A stretch of 64,000 nucleotides of DNA from an uncultured Micrococcales bacterium (GCA_913062975.1 CAJXZO010000002.1:62001-126000); one strand, 5' to 3'; counted from the stretch's first letter, positions 10,781-21,991 are shown. Notes: generated from the letters alone by a model not told the origin. Numbers and translations are program-made.

Positions 10781-11272
10781 GTGAACTTTGAACTTTTGAT
10801 CCTGGCGATTCCGTTTGGTTATTTTTTAGCGGTAGCTGGACCACTTGCAATTATTGACCTGAGGTCGCATCGATTGCCGAATGTGATGACCCTGCCCGGG
10901 GTTGCAATTTCAATCACCGCTATCACCACTGTTGCCGCGTTTTATTCAAAATGGCTTGAGCTAATAATTGCCATGGGAATCGGTTTATTAGTGTTCATAA
11001 TTGGTTACCCGCTAGCCAGAGCAGACCTGTTGGGCATGGGGGATATCAAACTGGTTATCGGCTTTGCGCTTCCAGTTGCCTTTATTTCACCCATGGCATT
11101 ACTGGTTGGTGTTGCCATCAGTTTGGGAATTGCGAATTTGTTTTTGCTTCCCAAGTTGATTGCCAGAAAACTGAAATCCAACTCGGCCATCCCGCTGGGG
11201 CCTTATTTATTGCTTGGTTTACTAAGCGTGTTTGGTTACCAGTTATGGCAACTTAGCCCTGTGGCGGTCTAG
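10781..11272 (+). CDS. Prepilin peptidase (A24 family, TadV/CpaA-like)
   Basis: [12 protein letters not shown] (first catalytic Asp), [13 protein letters not shown] (GxGD), polytopic. Confidence 0.88.
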   Translation: MNFELLILAIPFGYFLAVAGPLAIIDLRSHRLPNVMTLPGVAISITAITTVAAFYSKWLELIIAMGIGLLVFIIGYPLARADLLGMGDIKLVIGFALPVAFISPMALLVGVAISLGIANLFLLPKLIARKLKSNSAIPLGPYLLLGLLSVFGYQLWQLSPVAV

Positions 11273-12644
11273 TCATTGGAAGAACATCGAGTAATTGATC
11301 CAACTGCTCAATGGTGATTTCGCCCGCATCGACTATTCCCAGCTCAATCACTGCCTCTTTCACGGTGAGGCCTTTCTCGACTGCGTATTTGGCAACTTTG
11401 GCAGCTTTTTCGTAACCAATTACTCGGTTCAGTGGTGTGACAATTGAAGGTGATGACTCGGCAAGTGCTCTTGCTCTTTCAGTGTTGGCAACTAGTCCCT
11501 CAATGGTCTTATCCGCCAAAACTCGACTTGAGTTTGAAAGCAATCTAACTGATTCCAAAACTGAGCTTCCCATGACAGGGATTGCAACGTTTAGTTCAAA
11601 TGAACCGCTTGCTCCAGCCCAACTGACGGTTGCGTCATTTCCAATCACCCTGGCGCAAACCATCAATACCGCTTCTGGGATTACTGGGTTTACCTTGCCA
11701 GGCATGATTGAGGAACCAGGTTGCAAATCAGGGATCTGCAGTTCTGCTAAACCAGTGTTTGGACCCGATCCCATCCAGCGAAGGTCGTTGTTAATTTTGG
11801 TCAGGCTAACGGCAATGGTCTTCATCGCCCCACTTACCTCAACCAGAGAATCCCTTGCCCCCTGGGCTTCAAAATGGTCACGTGCTTCGGTGATGGGCAG
11901 TCCCGTTTCATTGGCAATCTGCGAGATTACTTTCTGCGGGAAGCCAGCTGGGGTGTTAATCCCAGTGCCGGTGGCCGTTCCACCCTGGGGGAGTTCGGCA
12001 ACTCTTGGCAGTGCGGATTCAATTCTTTCAATGCCGTATCTTATCTGTGCTGCATAACCTGCAAACTCTTGGCCCAGGGTCACCGGAGTTGCATCCATAA
12101 GGTGGGTGCGACCTGATTTCACCGTGTCTTCCCACTGCTTTGCCTTGGCCTCTAGTTTTTGAGCCAGGTAGTTAAGGGCTGGGATGAGGTCTTTGATTAG
12201 CGATTCGGTGACTGCGATGTGAACAGATGAGGGGAAGACGTCATTAGAGCTCTGTGAGGCGTTTACATGGTCGTTAGGGTGAACCTCGGAACCGAGGGAG
12301 TTTGTTGCAAGGGTGGCCAAAACTTCATTCATGTTCATGTTTGAACTTGTTCCACTGCCTGTTTGATAGGTGTCCACCGGGAACTGGTCCAGGTGCTCAC
12401 CAGCAATAATCAAATCAGCACTGTCAGCAATTGCCTTGCCTATGGCTTCATCAACAACGCCAAGTTCAACGTTGGCCAACGCGGCAGCTTTTTTGATTCT
12501 CGCAAGTGCCTGGATGTGGGCGGGTTCTAAACCCCTGTCACTTATTGGAAAGTTCTCAACCGCTCTTTGGGTCTGTGCTCGATACAAGGCGTCAATGGGA
12601 ACCCTAACTTCTCCCATGGTGTCGTGTTCAATGCGGTATTCCAT
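11253..12644 (-). CDS. fumC: Class II fumarate hydratase
   Basis: [44 protein letters not shown] signature. Confidence 0.97.
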   Translation of the reverse strand: MEYRIEHDTMGEVRVPIDALYRAQTQRAVENFPISDRGLEPAHIQALARIKKAAALANVELGVVDEAIGKAIADSADLIIAGEHLDQFPVDTYQTGSGTSSNMNMNEVLATLATNSLGSEVHPNDHVNASQSSNDVFPSSVHIAVTESLIKDLIPALNYLAQKLEAKAKQWEDTVKSGRTHLMDATPVTLGQEFAGYAAQIRYGIERIESALPRVAELPQGGTATGTGINTPAGFPQKVISQIANETGLPITEARDHFEAQGARDSLVEVSGAMKTIAVSLTKINNDLRWMGSGPNTGLAELQIPDLQPGSSIMPGKVNPVIPEAVLMVCARVIGNDATVSWAGASGSFELNVAIPVMGSSVLESVRLLSNSSRVLADKTIEGLVANTERARALAESSPSIVTPLNRVIGYEKAAKVAKYAVEKGLTVKEAVIELGIVDAGEITIEQLDQLLDVLPMTRPPQG

Positions 12645-12655
12645 CTATCCTCCAG

Positions 12656-13204
12656 CTAATTGATTTCCACCTGAGCCGCAATAGAGCCAATGGCATCTTC
12701 GGTGGCCGTTCCATAAATCAGGATAGCGTTTTGATCGTATTCATATACGAGCGCATAGTGTTTTGTTTCCTTTGGGTTGGAGGGTGTCAGATCCTCCCAA
12801 ACCTGCCAAGTGTTTCCATTAATTTCAAGCTCACCGCTTTGCCAGTTTCCTTGTAACTCCAAAGCCAACCAGGTTGGGTTGATGCCAAACCCCTGCTGGA
12901 TTCCAATGAATTGGTTATTGTCGGTGACCAAGCCTATAAACCAGCTTTGCACCTCACCGGTTTGTTCCAATCTGGCGGAGTTAGCCCACCAGCTATCATC
13001 CACCTCTGGCACAAAAACATCTTGACCAATGGTTGCTTCTGCGGCTACTGCCTCTGACTGGTAGTCAACTCGCTGAATCTGCATGGAGTCGTCTCGGGGA
13101 ACAATCATGATGATTAGTGCTGTCGCTAAAACCGCAACTATCAGTGAAAGTGCCAGATTGTTGACGGTTTGTTTTGCTCTGCGCTTGGCAGCAGCGTCAC
13201 TCAC
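12656..13204 (-). CDS. DUF4245 domain-containing protein
   Basis: N-terminal TM, WWANSARLEQTGEVQSWFIGLVTDNNQFIGIQQ; located next to xseB. Confidence 0.8.
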   Translation of the reverse strand: MSDAAAKRRAKQTVNNLALSLIVAVLATALIIMIVPRDDSMQIQRVDYQSEAVAAEATIGQDVFVPEVDDSWWANSARLEQTGEVQSWFIGLVTDNNQFIGIQQGFGINPTWLALELQGNWQSGELEINGNTWQVWEDLTPSNPKETKHYALVYEYDQNAILIYGTATEDAIGSIAAQVEIN

Positions 13205-13412
13205 TTGATTTCTCCAAGGCTTCGTCTAGCTTTTTTCTGGCACCACTGAGCCATGATTCGCAGTGTTTAGCCAAAGCCTCGCCACGCTCCCAAAGCTTCA
13301 TCGAATCCTCAAGGCTTACATTTTGCTGCTCTAGTTCGGCAACCACCTTTTGCAGCTCATCGCGGGCCTGCTCAAAGCTCATTTCCAATACATCTGCGTT
13401 TTGATCACTCAT
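13197..13412 (-). CDS. xseB: Exodeoxyribonuclease VII small subunit
   Basis: SFEQARDELQKVVAELEQQNVSLEDSMKLWERGEALAKHCESWL. Confidence 0.95.
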   Translation of the reverse strand: MSDQNADVLEMSFEQARDELQKVVAELEQQNVSLEDSMKLWERGEALAKHCESWLSGARKKLDEALEKSSE

Positions 13413-14652
13413 CTATCTCCTTAACTCCTTCAGTGGTTGCAGTTATTTCTAATTGATGGCTTCTTATCTGAAGTTTCTGTCCAACTGGAGTGTTTTTATC
13501 TACGGCATTTCCCAATTCGTCCCTGACCAGGCTGTAGCCACGTTTCAGAGTCAATTGGGGTGATAGCGCCTTGGCTTGATTATGAAGCGTTCTAATCTCA
13601 GTTTCCGTCCTATCAATGCGGACTCTCATGCGTTCTCGCATGAGCGAAACTCTCTCCGCTAAACCCTCACTTGCTAAATCAATAAATCCATAGGGGTTTG
13701 CAATGATTGGTCTGGAACGAAGAGAGTCAATCAAAGCCTGTTCACTATCTAGTTTCACTTGAATTCGATAGCGAACTCTGGCTAACAAATCAGCGAGTTT
13801 TCTTCGCTCTTCGGCGATGTCTGGAACAACTCTTTTGGCGGCATCAGTTGGGGTGGATGCACGCAGGTCTGCAACATCATCCAGAAGCGGCTTGTCATTT
13901 TCGTGACCTATGGCGCTTACAACAGCCGTTTTTGCATTGGCGGCAGCCCTCACCAGTTGCTCGTCACTAAAAATTAGAAGGTCTTGAAATGATCCGCCAC
14001 CGCGAGCGATGATGATGACATCAACATCAGGGTTGTCATCAAGCTCTCCGATGGCAAAAATGATTTCTGAAATGGCTTTTTCTCCCTGCACCAGGGTGTT
14101 GACAACTTCGAATTCAACCTCTGGCCAACGAAGCTTGGCATTTTCCAAAACATCTTTTTCGGCATCACTGCCACGACCAGTAATCAGACCAATTTTGTTT
14201 GGCAAAAAGGGAAGCGCGGTCTTGTTTTCAGCCAGCGTTAGACCCTCTTCGGTCAGCTGTTTTCTAAGCCTTTCAATTCTTTCTAAAATCTCACCGAGCC
14301 CCACTTTTTTGAGCTCAAAAACCTGCATGCTGATACGACCGTTTTTTGCCCAGAACTGAGGTCTTATTAAGCCAACCACTCGATCTCCCTGAACCAGATC
14401 AGGAGCAATTAGTTGGCTGGAACCCTTCCACGCATGAATGGAGATTGAGTTTTCTGATTGCAAATCTCTCAGTTCTGCAAAGAGGTTGCCACCGCGATTG
14501 TTTATTTGGGAGAGTTCCCCCTCAACCCACACCTTGCCAAGTTTTTCTATCCAATCTTTGATTGATTTAGAGAAGGCAGAAACCGGCCACGGGGAATGCT
14601 CACTGGAAACCTTTGATTGACTCTCAGTGACATCACTAGTGGTTTCGTTCAT
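13405..14652 (-). CDS. xseA: Exodeoxyribonuclease VII large subunit
   Basis: OB-fold N-terminus, GLITGRGSDAEKDVLENAKLRWP, IIARGGGSFQDLLIFSDE. Confidence 0.96.
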   Translation of the reverse strand: MNETTSDVTESQSKVSSEHSPWPVSAFSKSIKDWIEKLGKVWVEGELSQINNRGGNLFAELRDLQSENSISIHAWKGSSQLIAPDLVQGDRVVGLIRPQFWAKNGRISMQVFELKKVGLGEILERIERLRKQLTEEGLTLAENKTALPFLPNKIGLITGRGSDAEKDVLENAKLRWPEVEFEVVNTLVQGEKAISEIIFAIGELDDNPDVDVIIIARGGGSFQDLLIFSDEQLVRAAANAKTAVVSAIGHENDKPLLDDVADLRASTPTDAAKRVVPDIAEERRKLADLLARVRYRIQVKLDSEQALIDSLRSRPIIANPYGFIDLASEGLAERVSLMRERMRVRIDRTETEIRTLHNQAKALSPQLTLKRGYSLVRDELGNAVDKNTPVGQKLQIRSHQLEITATTEGVKEIDE

Positions 14653-14677
14653 GAGGCCTCGCGATTAGACTTGAAGG

Positions 14678-15703
14678 GTGAGCGCTATTAACAATACTCA
14701 GACTACCGACAGCAAAGCTTCAAAGAAAGTTCTACTAGCTGCCCCGCGGGGTTATTGTGCTGGTGTTGACAGAGCGGTGATTGCGGTTGAAAAAGCCCTG
14801 GATCACTACGGTGCCCCGGTTTATGTGCGCAAACAAATTGTTCACAATCAGTTTGTGGTTGAAACCCTAGAGCGTCGCGGAGCAATATTTGTTGAAGAGG
14901 TGGACGAAATCCCCGAGGGTGCCGTCACGATTTTCTCTGCTCACGGAGTTTCCCCCGCTGTTGTTGAGCAGGCCCAAAATCGCAACCTACACACCATTGA
15001 TGCAACCTGCCCCCTGGTAACAAAGGTTCATAAAGAGGTTCAGAGATTTGACCGTGAAGGCTATGACATCTTGCTCATTGGTCACGACGGTCACGAGGAG
15101 GTTGAGGGAACAGCTGGAGAAGCTCCTCACGCGGTTCAGCTAATTGACGGCGATGAAGATATTGAGAATTTGAATATCAAAGACCCAGAGAAGGTTATCT
15201 GGCTCAGCCAAACCACGCTCAGTGTTGATGAAACCATGGAGACGGTGAACAAACTTCGCAAAAAGCTGCCAACTTTGCAAAACCCACCCTCTGATGACAT
15301 TTGCTACGCAACTCAGAATCGTCAGGTCGCCATTAAGAAAATTGGAGCTCAGTCAGATTTGGTAATCGTTGTTGGAAGCGACAATTCATCAAACACGGTT
15401 CGCTTGGTTGAGGTTGCTCTAGACGCAGGAGCCAAGGCTGCATACAGGGTTGAAGATGAGCGAGATATCCAAGAAGAGTGGTTTGAGGGTGTTAGCACCA
15501 TAGGTGTTTCGAGTGGTGCATCAGTTCCTGAGATCTTGGTCAACAGGGTTCTGAGAGACTTAGCTGAGCGTGGTTTCAACGATGTTGAAACCGTCACCAC
15601 TGCCGAGGAAGATATTCAGTTCTCACTTCCAAAAGAATTGCGCAAAGATCTGAAGGCCACAATTGAGAAAAAAGCCGCAGAGCAGGCAGCTAAAGCTAAC
15701 TAG
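14678..15703 (+). CDS. ispH: 4-hydroxy-3-methylbut-2-enyl diphosphate reductase
   Basis: [42 protein letters not shown]. Confidence 0.97.
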   Translation: MSAINNTQTTDSKASKKVLLAAPRGYCAGVDRAVIAVEKALDHYGAPVYVRKQIVHNQFVVETLERRGAIFVEEVDEIPEGAVTIFSAHGVSPAVVEQAQNRNLHTIDATCPLVTKVHKEVQRFDREGYDILLIGHDGHEEVEGTAGEAPHAVQLIDGDEDIENLNIKDPEKVIWLSQTTLSVDETMETVNKLRKKLPTLQNPPSDDICYATQNRQVAIKKIGAQSDLVIVVGSDNSSNTVRLVEVALDAGAKAAYRVEDERDIQEEWFEGVSTIGVSSGASVPEILVNRVLRDLAERGFNDVETVTTAEEDIQFSLPKELRKDLKATIEKKAAEQAAKAN

Positions 15704-16715
15704 CCTTACCTGCACTACCCAGCTGATTGCAGGCCTCGATGACTCGCTCAGCCATGCCAGCCTCGGCTAGCTTGCCCCAGGCTCTTGGGTCGTAGGTCTT
15801 TTTGTTTCCAACTTCGCCGTCAACTTTGAGAACACCGTCGTAGTTTTTGAACATGTGGTCAGCAACTGGACGGGTAAACGCATACTGAGTGTCTGTGTCG
15901 ATGTTCATCTTGATGACACCAAAGCTCACAGCATCGGCAATCTCTTTTTCACTTGAACCGCTTCCTCCGTGGAAGACCAAATCAAATGGCTTTTGCTTTC
16001 CGTATTTCTCACCAATCGCTGTTTGAATTTCCTGCAGTAGTTCAGGTTTCAAAACCACATTTCCCGGCTTATAAACACCATGCACGTTTCCAAAGGTGAG
16101 TGCAGTCATATAGCGACCATTTTCACCCAGCCCAAGTGCCTCAACGGTTTTGATGCCATCCTCGATGGTCGTGTAGAGGTGTTCACCACTTGCGCCAACA
16201 ACTCCATCTTCCTCACCACCAACTGCACCAACTTCAATTTCCAGAATAGAACCAACGTTTTTAGCCCTCTTTAGCAAATCCTGAGCAATTGCAAGGTTTT
16301 CATCCAGATCGATTGCACTGCCATCCCACATGTGGCTGTTGAAAATTGGCTCACCGGTTTTCTTCACCTGCTCCTCGCTGAGTGCCAGCAGTGGAACAAC
16401 AAACCCATCTAGCTGATCTTTGGCACAGTGGTCGGTGTGGATGGCCACGTTGATGCCATAACTCTTGGCAGCTTCTTTGGCAAAGGCGGCGAAAGCCATC
16501 GCACCCTGAACTCGGTTTTTCTTTGCGGAGCCGCTCAAATAATCAGCACCTCCAGTTGAAACCTGAATGATTCCGTTGGAACCTGCCCGCTCAAACCCTT
16601 CCAAGGCAGCATTTAGCATTTGTGAGCTGGCGACGTTTATCGCTGGGTAGGCAAACTGACCGTTTTTTGCGCTATCTAGCATCTCTAGGTACTGCTCTTG
16701 ATTTACTACTGGCAT
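15696..16715 (-). CDS. fbaA: Class II fructose-bisphosphate aldolase
   Basis: [50 protein letters not shown]. Confidence 0.95.
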   Translation of the reverse strand: MPVVNQEQYLEMLDSAKNGQFAYPAINVASSQMLNAALEGFERAGSNGIIQVSTGGADYLSGSAKKNRVQGAMAFAAFAKEAAKSYGINVAIHTDHCAKDQLDGFVVPLLALSEEQVKKTGEPIFNSHMWDGSAIDLDENLAIAQDLLKRAKNVGSILEIEVGAVGGEEDGVVGASGEHLYTTIEDGIKTVEALGLGENGRYMTALTFGNVHGVYKPGNVVLKPELLQEIQTAIGEKYGKQKPFDLVFHGGSGSSEKEIADAVSFGVIKMNIDTDTQYAFTRPVADHMFKNYDGVLKVDGEVGNKKTYDPRAWGKLAEAGMAERVIEACNQLGSAGKAS

Positions 16716-16723
16716 TTTCTCTC

Positions 16724-17746
16724 CTAGCGTTGAAACTCTGCCGGCTCTCTTAGCGAGGCAGATAGATCTGGTTGTTCTAGAACAACTCCGATCGGTAAGT
16801 TGGCAATTGATTTCAATCCACTGGTTGGCTGTTGAACCTTAGCGCCACCCCAGCGAACTGCCTCTCTAACTCCCTTGGCAATGTCAAAACCAACACCAAA
16901 AAGCTCGGGGTCATCGGTTTTGTTTAGTGTTACCGCTGATAAAAATCCCGCAACTGTGGAATCTCCGGCACCCACTGTGTTGATAACCCGGACGGGAGGC
17001 GTGAATCCGTGAACGGCATGGGTTTTGGTGACAGCCAACATCCCATCAACTCCCAGTGAGGCAAGCACGCAATCAACACCCCAGGTGTTCAACTCTCTAG
17101 CCGCATCAACAACATCTTGCAATGTGTTCAGGGTACTGCCAACACAGGATGCTAGCTCTTCGCCATTGGGTTTCATGATGGTTGCAACACCGGCTCGCGC
17201 CCAATGCCTCAGCGGGTCACCGCTGGTGTCCAAAACAACCTTCACACTCATCGCCTCCGCTTTTTCTAGCAGTGGAATTAAATCAATTAGCTCACCGGTT
17301 TCAACAACCTTTGGATGAGCCCCCGCAACCACCAACCACTCGGCTTCGTTTTCCCTTAGGAGTTTCAAAGTTAGGTTTACAACCTCATCCCAGTCAGCCT
17401 GCCTCAGGGGCCTTGGGTTTTCGTTGACCTTGGTGGTCGGACCGTTATCTTCAACGATGGTTGTTGAAACTCGAAGAGTTCCATCAACCCAGATGGGGGA
17501 CAAAAAACTAGTTGAACCGGTTCGCTCTAAAACGGCTGGATCTGCATTTCCAATTGGAACAACTCCAGGTGCACTTATCTCTGCAAGCTCCAAAGCTCGA
17601 GAGACGTTGATACCCTTTCCGGCAAGCTCCTCGTTGACATCGTGAGCTCTGTTTACGCCACCCTCAATTAGCCCTTTTACGAAGTAAGTTCGGTCCAAGG
17701 TGGGGGACGGGGTCAGCGTGATTATCGGAGATTTTTCGCCGGACAA
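16724..17746 (-). CDS. PfkB family sugar kinase (1-phosphofructokinase-like hexose kinase)
   Basis: LTPSPTLDRTYFV...GKGINVSRAL, VINTVGAGDSTVAGFLSA; TTG start with SD aaggag; 8 bp upstream of fba. Confidence 0.88.
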   Translation of the reverse strand: MSGEKSPIITLTPSPTLDRTYFVKGLIEGGVNRAHDVNEELAGKGINVSRALELAEISAPGVVPIGNADPAVLERTGSTSFLSPIWVDGTLRVSTTIVEDNGPTTKVNENPRPLRQADWDEVVNLTLKLLRENEAEWLVVAGAHPKVVETGELIDLIPLLEKAEAMSVKVVLDTSGDPLRHWARAGVATIMKPNGEELASCVGSTLNTLQDVVDAARELNTWGVDCVLASLGVDGMLAVTKTHAVHGFTPPVRVINTVGAGDSTVAGFLSAVTLNKTDDPELFGVGFDIAKGVREAVRWGGAKVQQPTSGLKSIANLPIGVVLEQPDLSASLREPAEFQR

Positions 17747-17818
17747 ATGGACTCCTTATTTTCCCGGTGCAAGATTTTAATCAGCGGAAACTTCATTGTT
17801 GCTCGGCCTTAGCTAACG

Positions 17819-17849
17819 AGTATATACACGCTAGAGCAATAACTGTCTA
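17819..17849 (-). promoter_or_regulatory. Putative promoter for the pfkB-fba operon
   Basis: Minus strand TAGACA - 17 nt - TATATA/TATACT, about 65 nt upstream of the pfkB start. Confidence 0.4.
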
Positions 17850-17851
17850 TG

Positions 17852-19063
17852 TTACGAAAGTTCGTTTGGCTGTTCTGAATCTGCCTCTGCGGTGAGCTCC
17901 GGTTTACTGAAATTGGCAGTTGCCTGCTCAATCTCCTCCACCAGTGGGATTTCTTTGCCAGAGCTTAGAGATTCTCTACTTCGCTCATTTACCTGCCTGG
18001 TTGCGGTGAGCATATTTCTTTCTAAGGAGGATGCAAATGCGTTGTAGGCACTCACCGAATTGTTTAGCTCCTTGCCAAGTTTCTCAGCATGTTCTGCCAC
18101 CACTCGAACGGTCCTGTAAAGCTTGGAGCCAAGGTCTAACACCTCTTGGATGGTTTCCTCAGCTGCCTGCTGTCTCCAGGCGTAGCTGATTGTCTTGATC
18201 GAAGAATAGAAACTCACCGGTGAAACTACCGCCACTCTTTTTTCAAAGGCATCTTCTAATAATCCAGGGTCTGTTTCCAGCGTTGCCGACAACAGTGATT
18301 CACTGGGCATGAACATGATGGTGAACTCAGGGGATTCAGGAAGGCCTGAGTAATAATCCTTTTTGCTAATTTCGTCGATGCGGGCTTTGACGTCTTTGGC
18401 GCTTTGTTTGAGCAATTTATCCCGCTGGGCTAAATCAGCCTCATCAGAGAGCTCATTGATCTCGAACGCGCGCTGGTAATTGGTGAATGGAACTTTTGAG
18501 TCAACGGCTACATATTTGCCATCGGGCATGTGAATCACAACATCTGGCTTGATTGTTTTGCCCTCATCATTTTCAGAGCTGAACTGCTCATAAAAATCGA
18601 CATGTTTGACCATTCCAGTTTGTTCTAGCAATCTTCTGAGGGTCAATTCACCCCACTGACCTCTGACCTGGTTGTTGCTCATCGCACCCGCTAAGACTCT
18701 TGTTGTGTTCTGAAGCTCCTGTTGCGCGGTGTGAGAGGTTCGGAGCTGTTCTTTGATGGTTGTGAACTGCTCAGTACGTTCACGCTCTAATTCGTTTACT
18801 ACCTTCTGCATTTGATCAAGACGGTCTTTGACTGGTGCAAGTTCGGTTAGAACCTTGTTTTGTTCTAGTTCCCGCCTGCGAGCTTCTTCTTGTTGGCTCT
18901 GTGCTTGAGCGAGCTGCTCACGAAGTGAAACTTCATTTGCCCTTGCAGTTGCTAACTCAATTGCTATTTGAGCAGCATCCTTTTTTCTAAATACGAAAAA
19001 GCCAATACCCAGGCCAATTGTTAGCCCAACTGCTAAGCCCACTAATACCGATAGTAAATCCAT
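17852..19063 (-). CDS. rmuC: DNA recombination protein RmuC
   Basis: N-terminal TM, coiled coil, GQWGELTLRRLLEQTGMVKHVDFYEQ, PDVVIHMPDGKYVAVDSKVPF. Confidence 0.94.
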   Translation of the reverse strand: MDLLSVLVGLAVGLTIGLGIGFFVFRKKDAAQIAIELATARANEVSLREQLAQAQSQQEEARRRELEQNKVLTELAPVKDRLDQMQKVVNELERERTEQFTTIKEQLRTSHTAQQELQNTTRVLAGAMSNNQVRGQWGELTLRRLLEQTGMVKHVDFYEQFSSENDEGKTIKPDVVIHMPDGKYVAVDSKVPFTNYQRAFEINELSDEADLAQRDKLLKQSAKDVKARIDEISKKDYYSGLPESPEFTIMFMPSESLLSATLETDPGLLEDAFEKRVAVVSPVSFYSSIKTISYAWRQQAAEETIQEVLDLGSKLYRTVRVVAEHAEKLGKELNNSVSAYNAFASSLERNMLTATRQVNERSRESLSSGKEIPLVEEIEQATANFSKPELTAEADSEQPNELS

Positions 19064-19098
19064 GTTCTAACTATCTCAGCCACCACCTACATTTAGTT

Positions 19099-19674
19099 TT
19101 AGAACACAGTTTTTGGCTTTTCTGATGTTTTCAACATCAGCTCATCAAGCGTCTCCACTTCGTGTCGATTCGCCATGTGCATAACAATCCGAGCGCAAGC
19201 GTCGCTGTCTGCCAAAGCATCGTGATGATTGAACTCTTCGTGACCAATCGCGTAGGCGACAGAGTTAAGTCGGTAAGAGTCAAGATTGTAGGTTTTTCTG
19301 GACATTCGAAGTGAGCAGGCATAGTTGTAATTTGGAAGGTCAAAATTGATTGCCTGAGCACTTGCTCTCAGCACCCCCATGTCAAAACCCGCATTATGAG
19401 CTATCAGCGTGTCGCTTTCAGCAAACAGAAGCAGCTCAATCAGTGCCTCCTCCCAGCTGGGGGCATCCAACACCATTTCAGGCGTTATTCCGTGAACTCC
19501 AATATTGCTTGCACTGAAGTAATCATTTGGGAAGGGGGGCTTGAAAAGCATTGAGAGGCTTTCCACGATTTCACCCTCTCGGACTCTGACCATGCCAACA
19601 GCACATGGCGAAGCTGGAGAGCGATTTGCTGTCTCAAAATCGATTGCGGTGAAATCTATTGCCATGAAACCCAT
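19099..19674 (-). CDS. 3'-5' exonuclease (DnaQ/DEDD family)
   Basis: AIDFETANRSPASPCAVGMVRV, IAHNAGFDMGVLR, HHDALADSDACARI. Confidence 0.9.
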   Translation of the reverse strand: MGFMAIDFTAIDFETANRSPASPCAVGMVRVREGEIVESLSMLFKPPFPNDYFSASNIGVHGITPEMVLDAPSWEEALIELLLFAESDTLIAHNAGFDMGVLRASAQAINFDLPNYNYACSLRMSRKTYNLDSYRLNSVAYAIGHEEFNHHDALADSDACARIVMHMANRHEVETLDELMLKTSEKPKTVF

Positions 19675-19686
19675 TAAACTTCAGAA

Positions 19687-20760
19687 GTGGCTCTAACTAT
19701 TGGAATTGTCGGATTACCCAATGTCGGAAAGTCGACGTTATTTAACGCACTCACTAAAAACAACGCTCTGGCGGCGAATTATCCCTTCGCAACCATTGAG
19801 CCAAATGTTGGGGTGGTGAACCTTCCCGACCACAGACTTGAACGACTAGCCGAAATTTTTCAAAGCAAAGAGGTTCTCCCTGCAACTGTTTCCTTTGTTG
19901 ACATCGCGGGCATTGTGAAAGGCGCCAGCGAGGGCGAGGGACTTGGTAACCAGTTTTTAGCCAACATTCGTGAAGCAGATGCAATTGCCCAGGTGGTGAG
20001 AGGTTTTGCCGATGGTGACGTGGTTCACGTGGATGGTGAGATTTCACCGTCGAGTGATATTGAAACCATCAACACGGAGCTTATTCTGGCTGACATGCAG
20101 ACATTGGAAAAAGCTAAGACCCGTGTTGAAAAAGAGGTGAAGGCTAAAAAAACTGAAGCTGATGTTTTGCAGGGAATCGAAGAGGCTATGAAGATTTTGA
20201 ATGAGGGAAACCCCCTCAGTGTTGCTGGTTTCGACACAGAAACAATTAAGGACCTTGGGTTGCTCACCGCCAAGCCAATGCTGTTTGTGTTCAATGTTGA
20301 TGAATCCGTGCTAACCGATTCAACCAAGATGGCAGAGCTTGCCTCACTGGTAGCGCCTGCGGAGGCTGTGTTTTTAGATGCCAAGGTTGAAAGTGAACTG
20401 ATGGATCTGAGTGTTGAAGAGGCTAGTGAACTTCTGCAAAGCCTTGGACAAAACGAATCTGGCTTAGATCAGCTAGCTCGCATTGGCTTTGAAACACTTG
20501 GGCTTCAGACATATCTCACCGCTGGACCAAAAGAGTCAAGAGCTTGGACTGTTCGCAAAGGCTGGAAAGCACCGCAGGCAGCGGGGGTTATTCACTCCGA
20601 TTTTGAAAAGGGATTCATCAAGGCTGAAATCGTAAGCTTCACAGACCTCGACACCTATGGCTCCATGGCTGATGCAAAGGCTGCTGGCAAGGTCAGACTT
20701 GAAGGCAAGGACTACGTCATGAAAGATGGCGATGTCGTGGAGTTTAGGTTCAACAACTAG
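19687..20760 (+). CDS. ychF: Redox-regulated ATPase / ribosome-binding GTPase YchF
   Basis: [48 protein letters not shown]-terminal TGS domain. Confidence 0.97.
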   Translation: MALTIGIVGLPNVGKSTLFNALTKNNALAANYPFATIEPNVGVVNLPDHRLERLAEIFQSKEVLPATVSFVDIAGIVKGASEGEGLGNQFLANIREADAIAQVVRGFADGDVVHVDGEISPSSDIETINTELILADMQTLEKAKTRVEKEVKAKKTEADVLQGIEEAMKILNEGNPLSVAGFDTETIKDLGLLTAKPMLFVFNVDESVLTDSTKMAELASLVAPAEAVFLDAKVESELMDLSVEEASELLQSLGQNESGLDQLARIGFETLGLQTYLTAGPKESRAWTVRKGWKAPQAAGVIHSDFEKGFIKAEIVSFTDLDTYGSMADAKAAGKVRLEGKDYVMKDGDVVEFRFNN

Positions 20761-20800
20761 GTTTTGGGAATTATCAGAGCTAGACACTATTGTTTTTCAA

Positions 20801-21991
20801 ATGCATCTAGACATAAATCAAAGCATTGAAGAACTTTTCGAGAATCACTTCAAGGATCTCACATTAGATGATCTAATAATCAGCCCAATAAGTGGCGGGC
20901 AAACCGCAGCTGACGAGGCACTGAGTAATTTCAAGGTTGCAGGTTATGCCCAGAACCGCTCGCAGGTGCTCCCTGAGTCAACTAGGGGTGCAAGTGTTCT
21001 AAGTCCCTACATCCGCCACAACCTGCTTCCCCTGCAAAGAGTTTGGGAGTCAATCGGTGGTCCATCCAAAGATGTTTCCAAGTTCCAAGATGAGCTTTTA
21101 TGGCAGGAGTATGCGAGGCATCTCTACGCACGAGTTGGAACCGACCTGTTTGAAAACTTTAGATTCGAAGTTCCATGGAAAACAGATGGTTATGGTTGGC
21201 GAAGAGAAATGCTCTGCATTGACACTGTTGTAAGTGAGCTGGAACAAACTGGCTGGTTGGTCAACCAATCAAGGATGTGGCTTGCAAGTGAGTGGACAGT
21301 TCATAACTCTGAGGGCTGGCTTGCGGGACAAGAGATTTTCTATCAGCACCTGCTTGATGGCTCCAGAGCTGCAAACCTTGCTGGTTGGCAGTGGACAGTT
21401 GGTTCGGGCACCGGCAGGCCCTACGGCTTTTCTCGCTGGCAGGTCAATAAACGCGCCCCTGGTTTATGCGCGAAGTGTCCTTTGAATAAAAACTGCCCGG
21501 TTGAGAATTTCCCTGAGGAGCAACAGCTCCCAAGGCTTGAAAAACATCCACTGATCGAAAACGATCCAAACCCGCATCTGACAGCTGGTCCAATGCGGGT
21601 TATTGAGCGGGAGGCACCAGAGGCGGTGTATTTAACAATTGAATCGCTGGGTGATGCTGATAAAGCCATGCAGGCAAATCCTGATTTGCCAGTGGTGTTT
21701 GTGTTCAATAAACCAGAGTTAGAAAAACTGCAGCTTTCGTCCAAGAGAATTGTGTTTTATTTGCAGACATTGAAAGATCTGGCAACCAGAAAAGACCTGA
21801 GAGTTTATCTGGGGGATCCGAAGCAAATCATTTCTGAGGGTAAATACGCGGTGACTTATGCTCCGGTGCCAAGTTTTCAGAAATTTCGGGGTTTATTTGC
21901 AGAGGTGCACCCATGGCCCTGGCTTAGAGTCCCGCATGCGGGGTCGGTTAGAAGTTTTTCTGCCTGGAGGGCAAAACTTAGTTCTCGATGA
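20801..21991 (+). CDS. Photolyase/cryptochrome superfamily flavoprotein with apparent swapped domain order (FAD-binding helical domain N-terminal, antenna-like alpha/beta domain C-terminal)
   Basis: N-terminal: [81 protein letters not shown]-terminal: [49 protein letters not shown]. In-frame ATG 20801 used instead of the track's 20726, which overlaps ychF. Confidence 0.85.
   Translation: MHLDINQSIEELFENHFKDLTLDDLIISPISGGQTAADEALSNFKVAGYAQNRSQVLPESTRGASVLSPYIRHNLLPLQRVWESIGGPSKDVSKFQDELLWQEYARHLYARVGTDLFENFRFEVPWKTDGYGWRREMLCIDTVVSELEQTGWLVNQSRMWLASEWTVHNSEGWLAGQEIFYQHLLDGSRAANLAGWQWTVGSGTGRPYGFSRWQVNKRAPGLCAKCPLNKNCPVENFPEEQQLPRLEKHPLIENDPNPHLTAGPMRVIEREAPEAVYLTIESLGDADKAMQANPDLPVVFVFNKPELEKLQLSSKRIVFYLQTLKDLATRKDLRVYLGDPKQIISEGKYAVTYAPVPSFQKFRGLFAEVHPWPWLRVPHAGSVRSFSAWRAKLSSR

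Noticed and set aside
11437-12057. 206-aa plus-strand ORF antisense to fumC
   Set aside because: Lies entirely within the well-supported fumC gene; no recognisable family and low-complexity Ser/Pro/Thr-rich composition typical of codon-bias shadow ORFs
20726-20800. N-terminal extension of the cryptochrome ORF in the track
   Set aside because: Overlaps the end of ychF and adds no recognisable domain; in-frame ATG 20801 preferred
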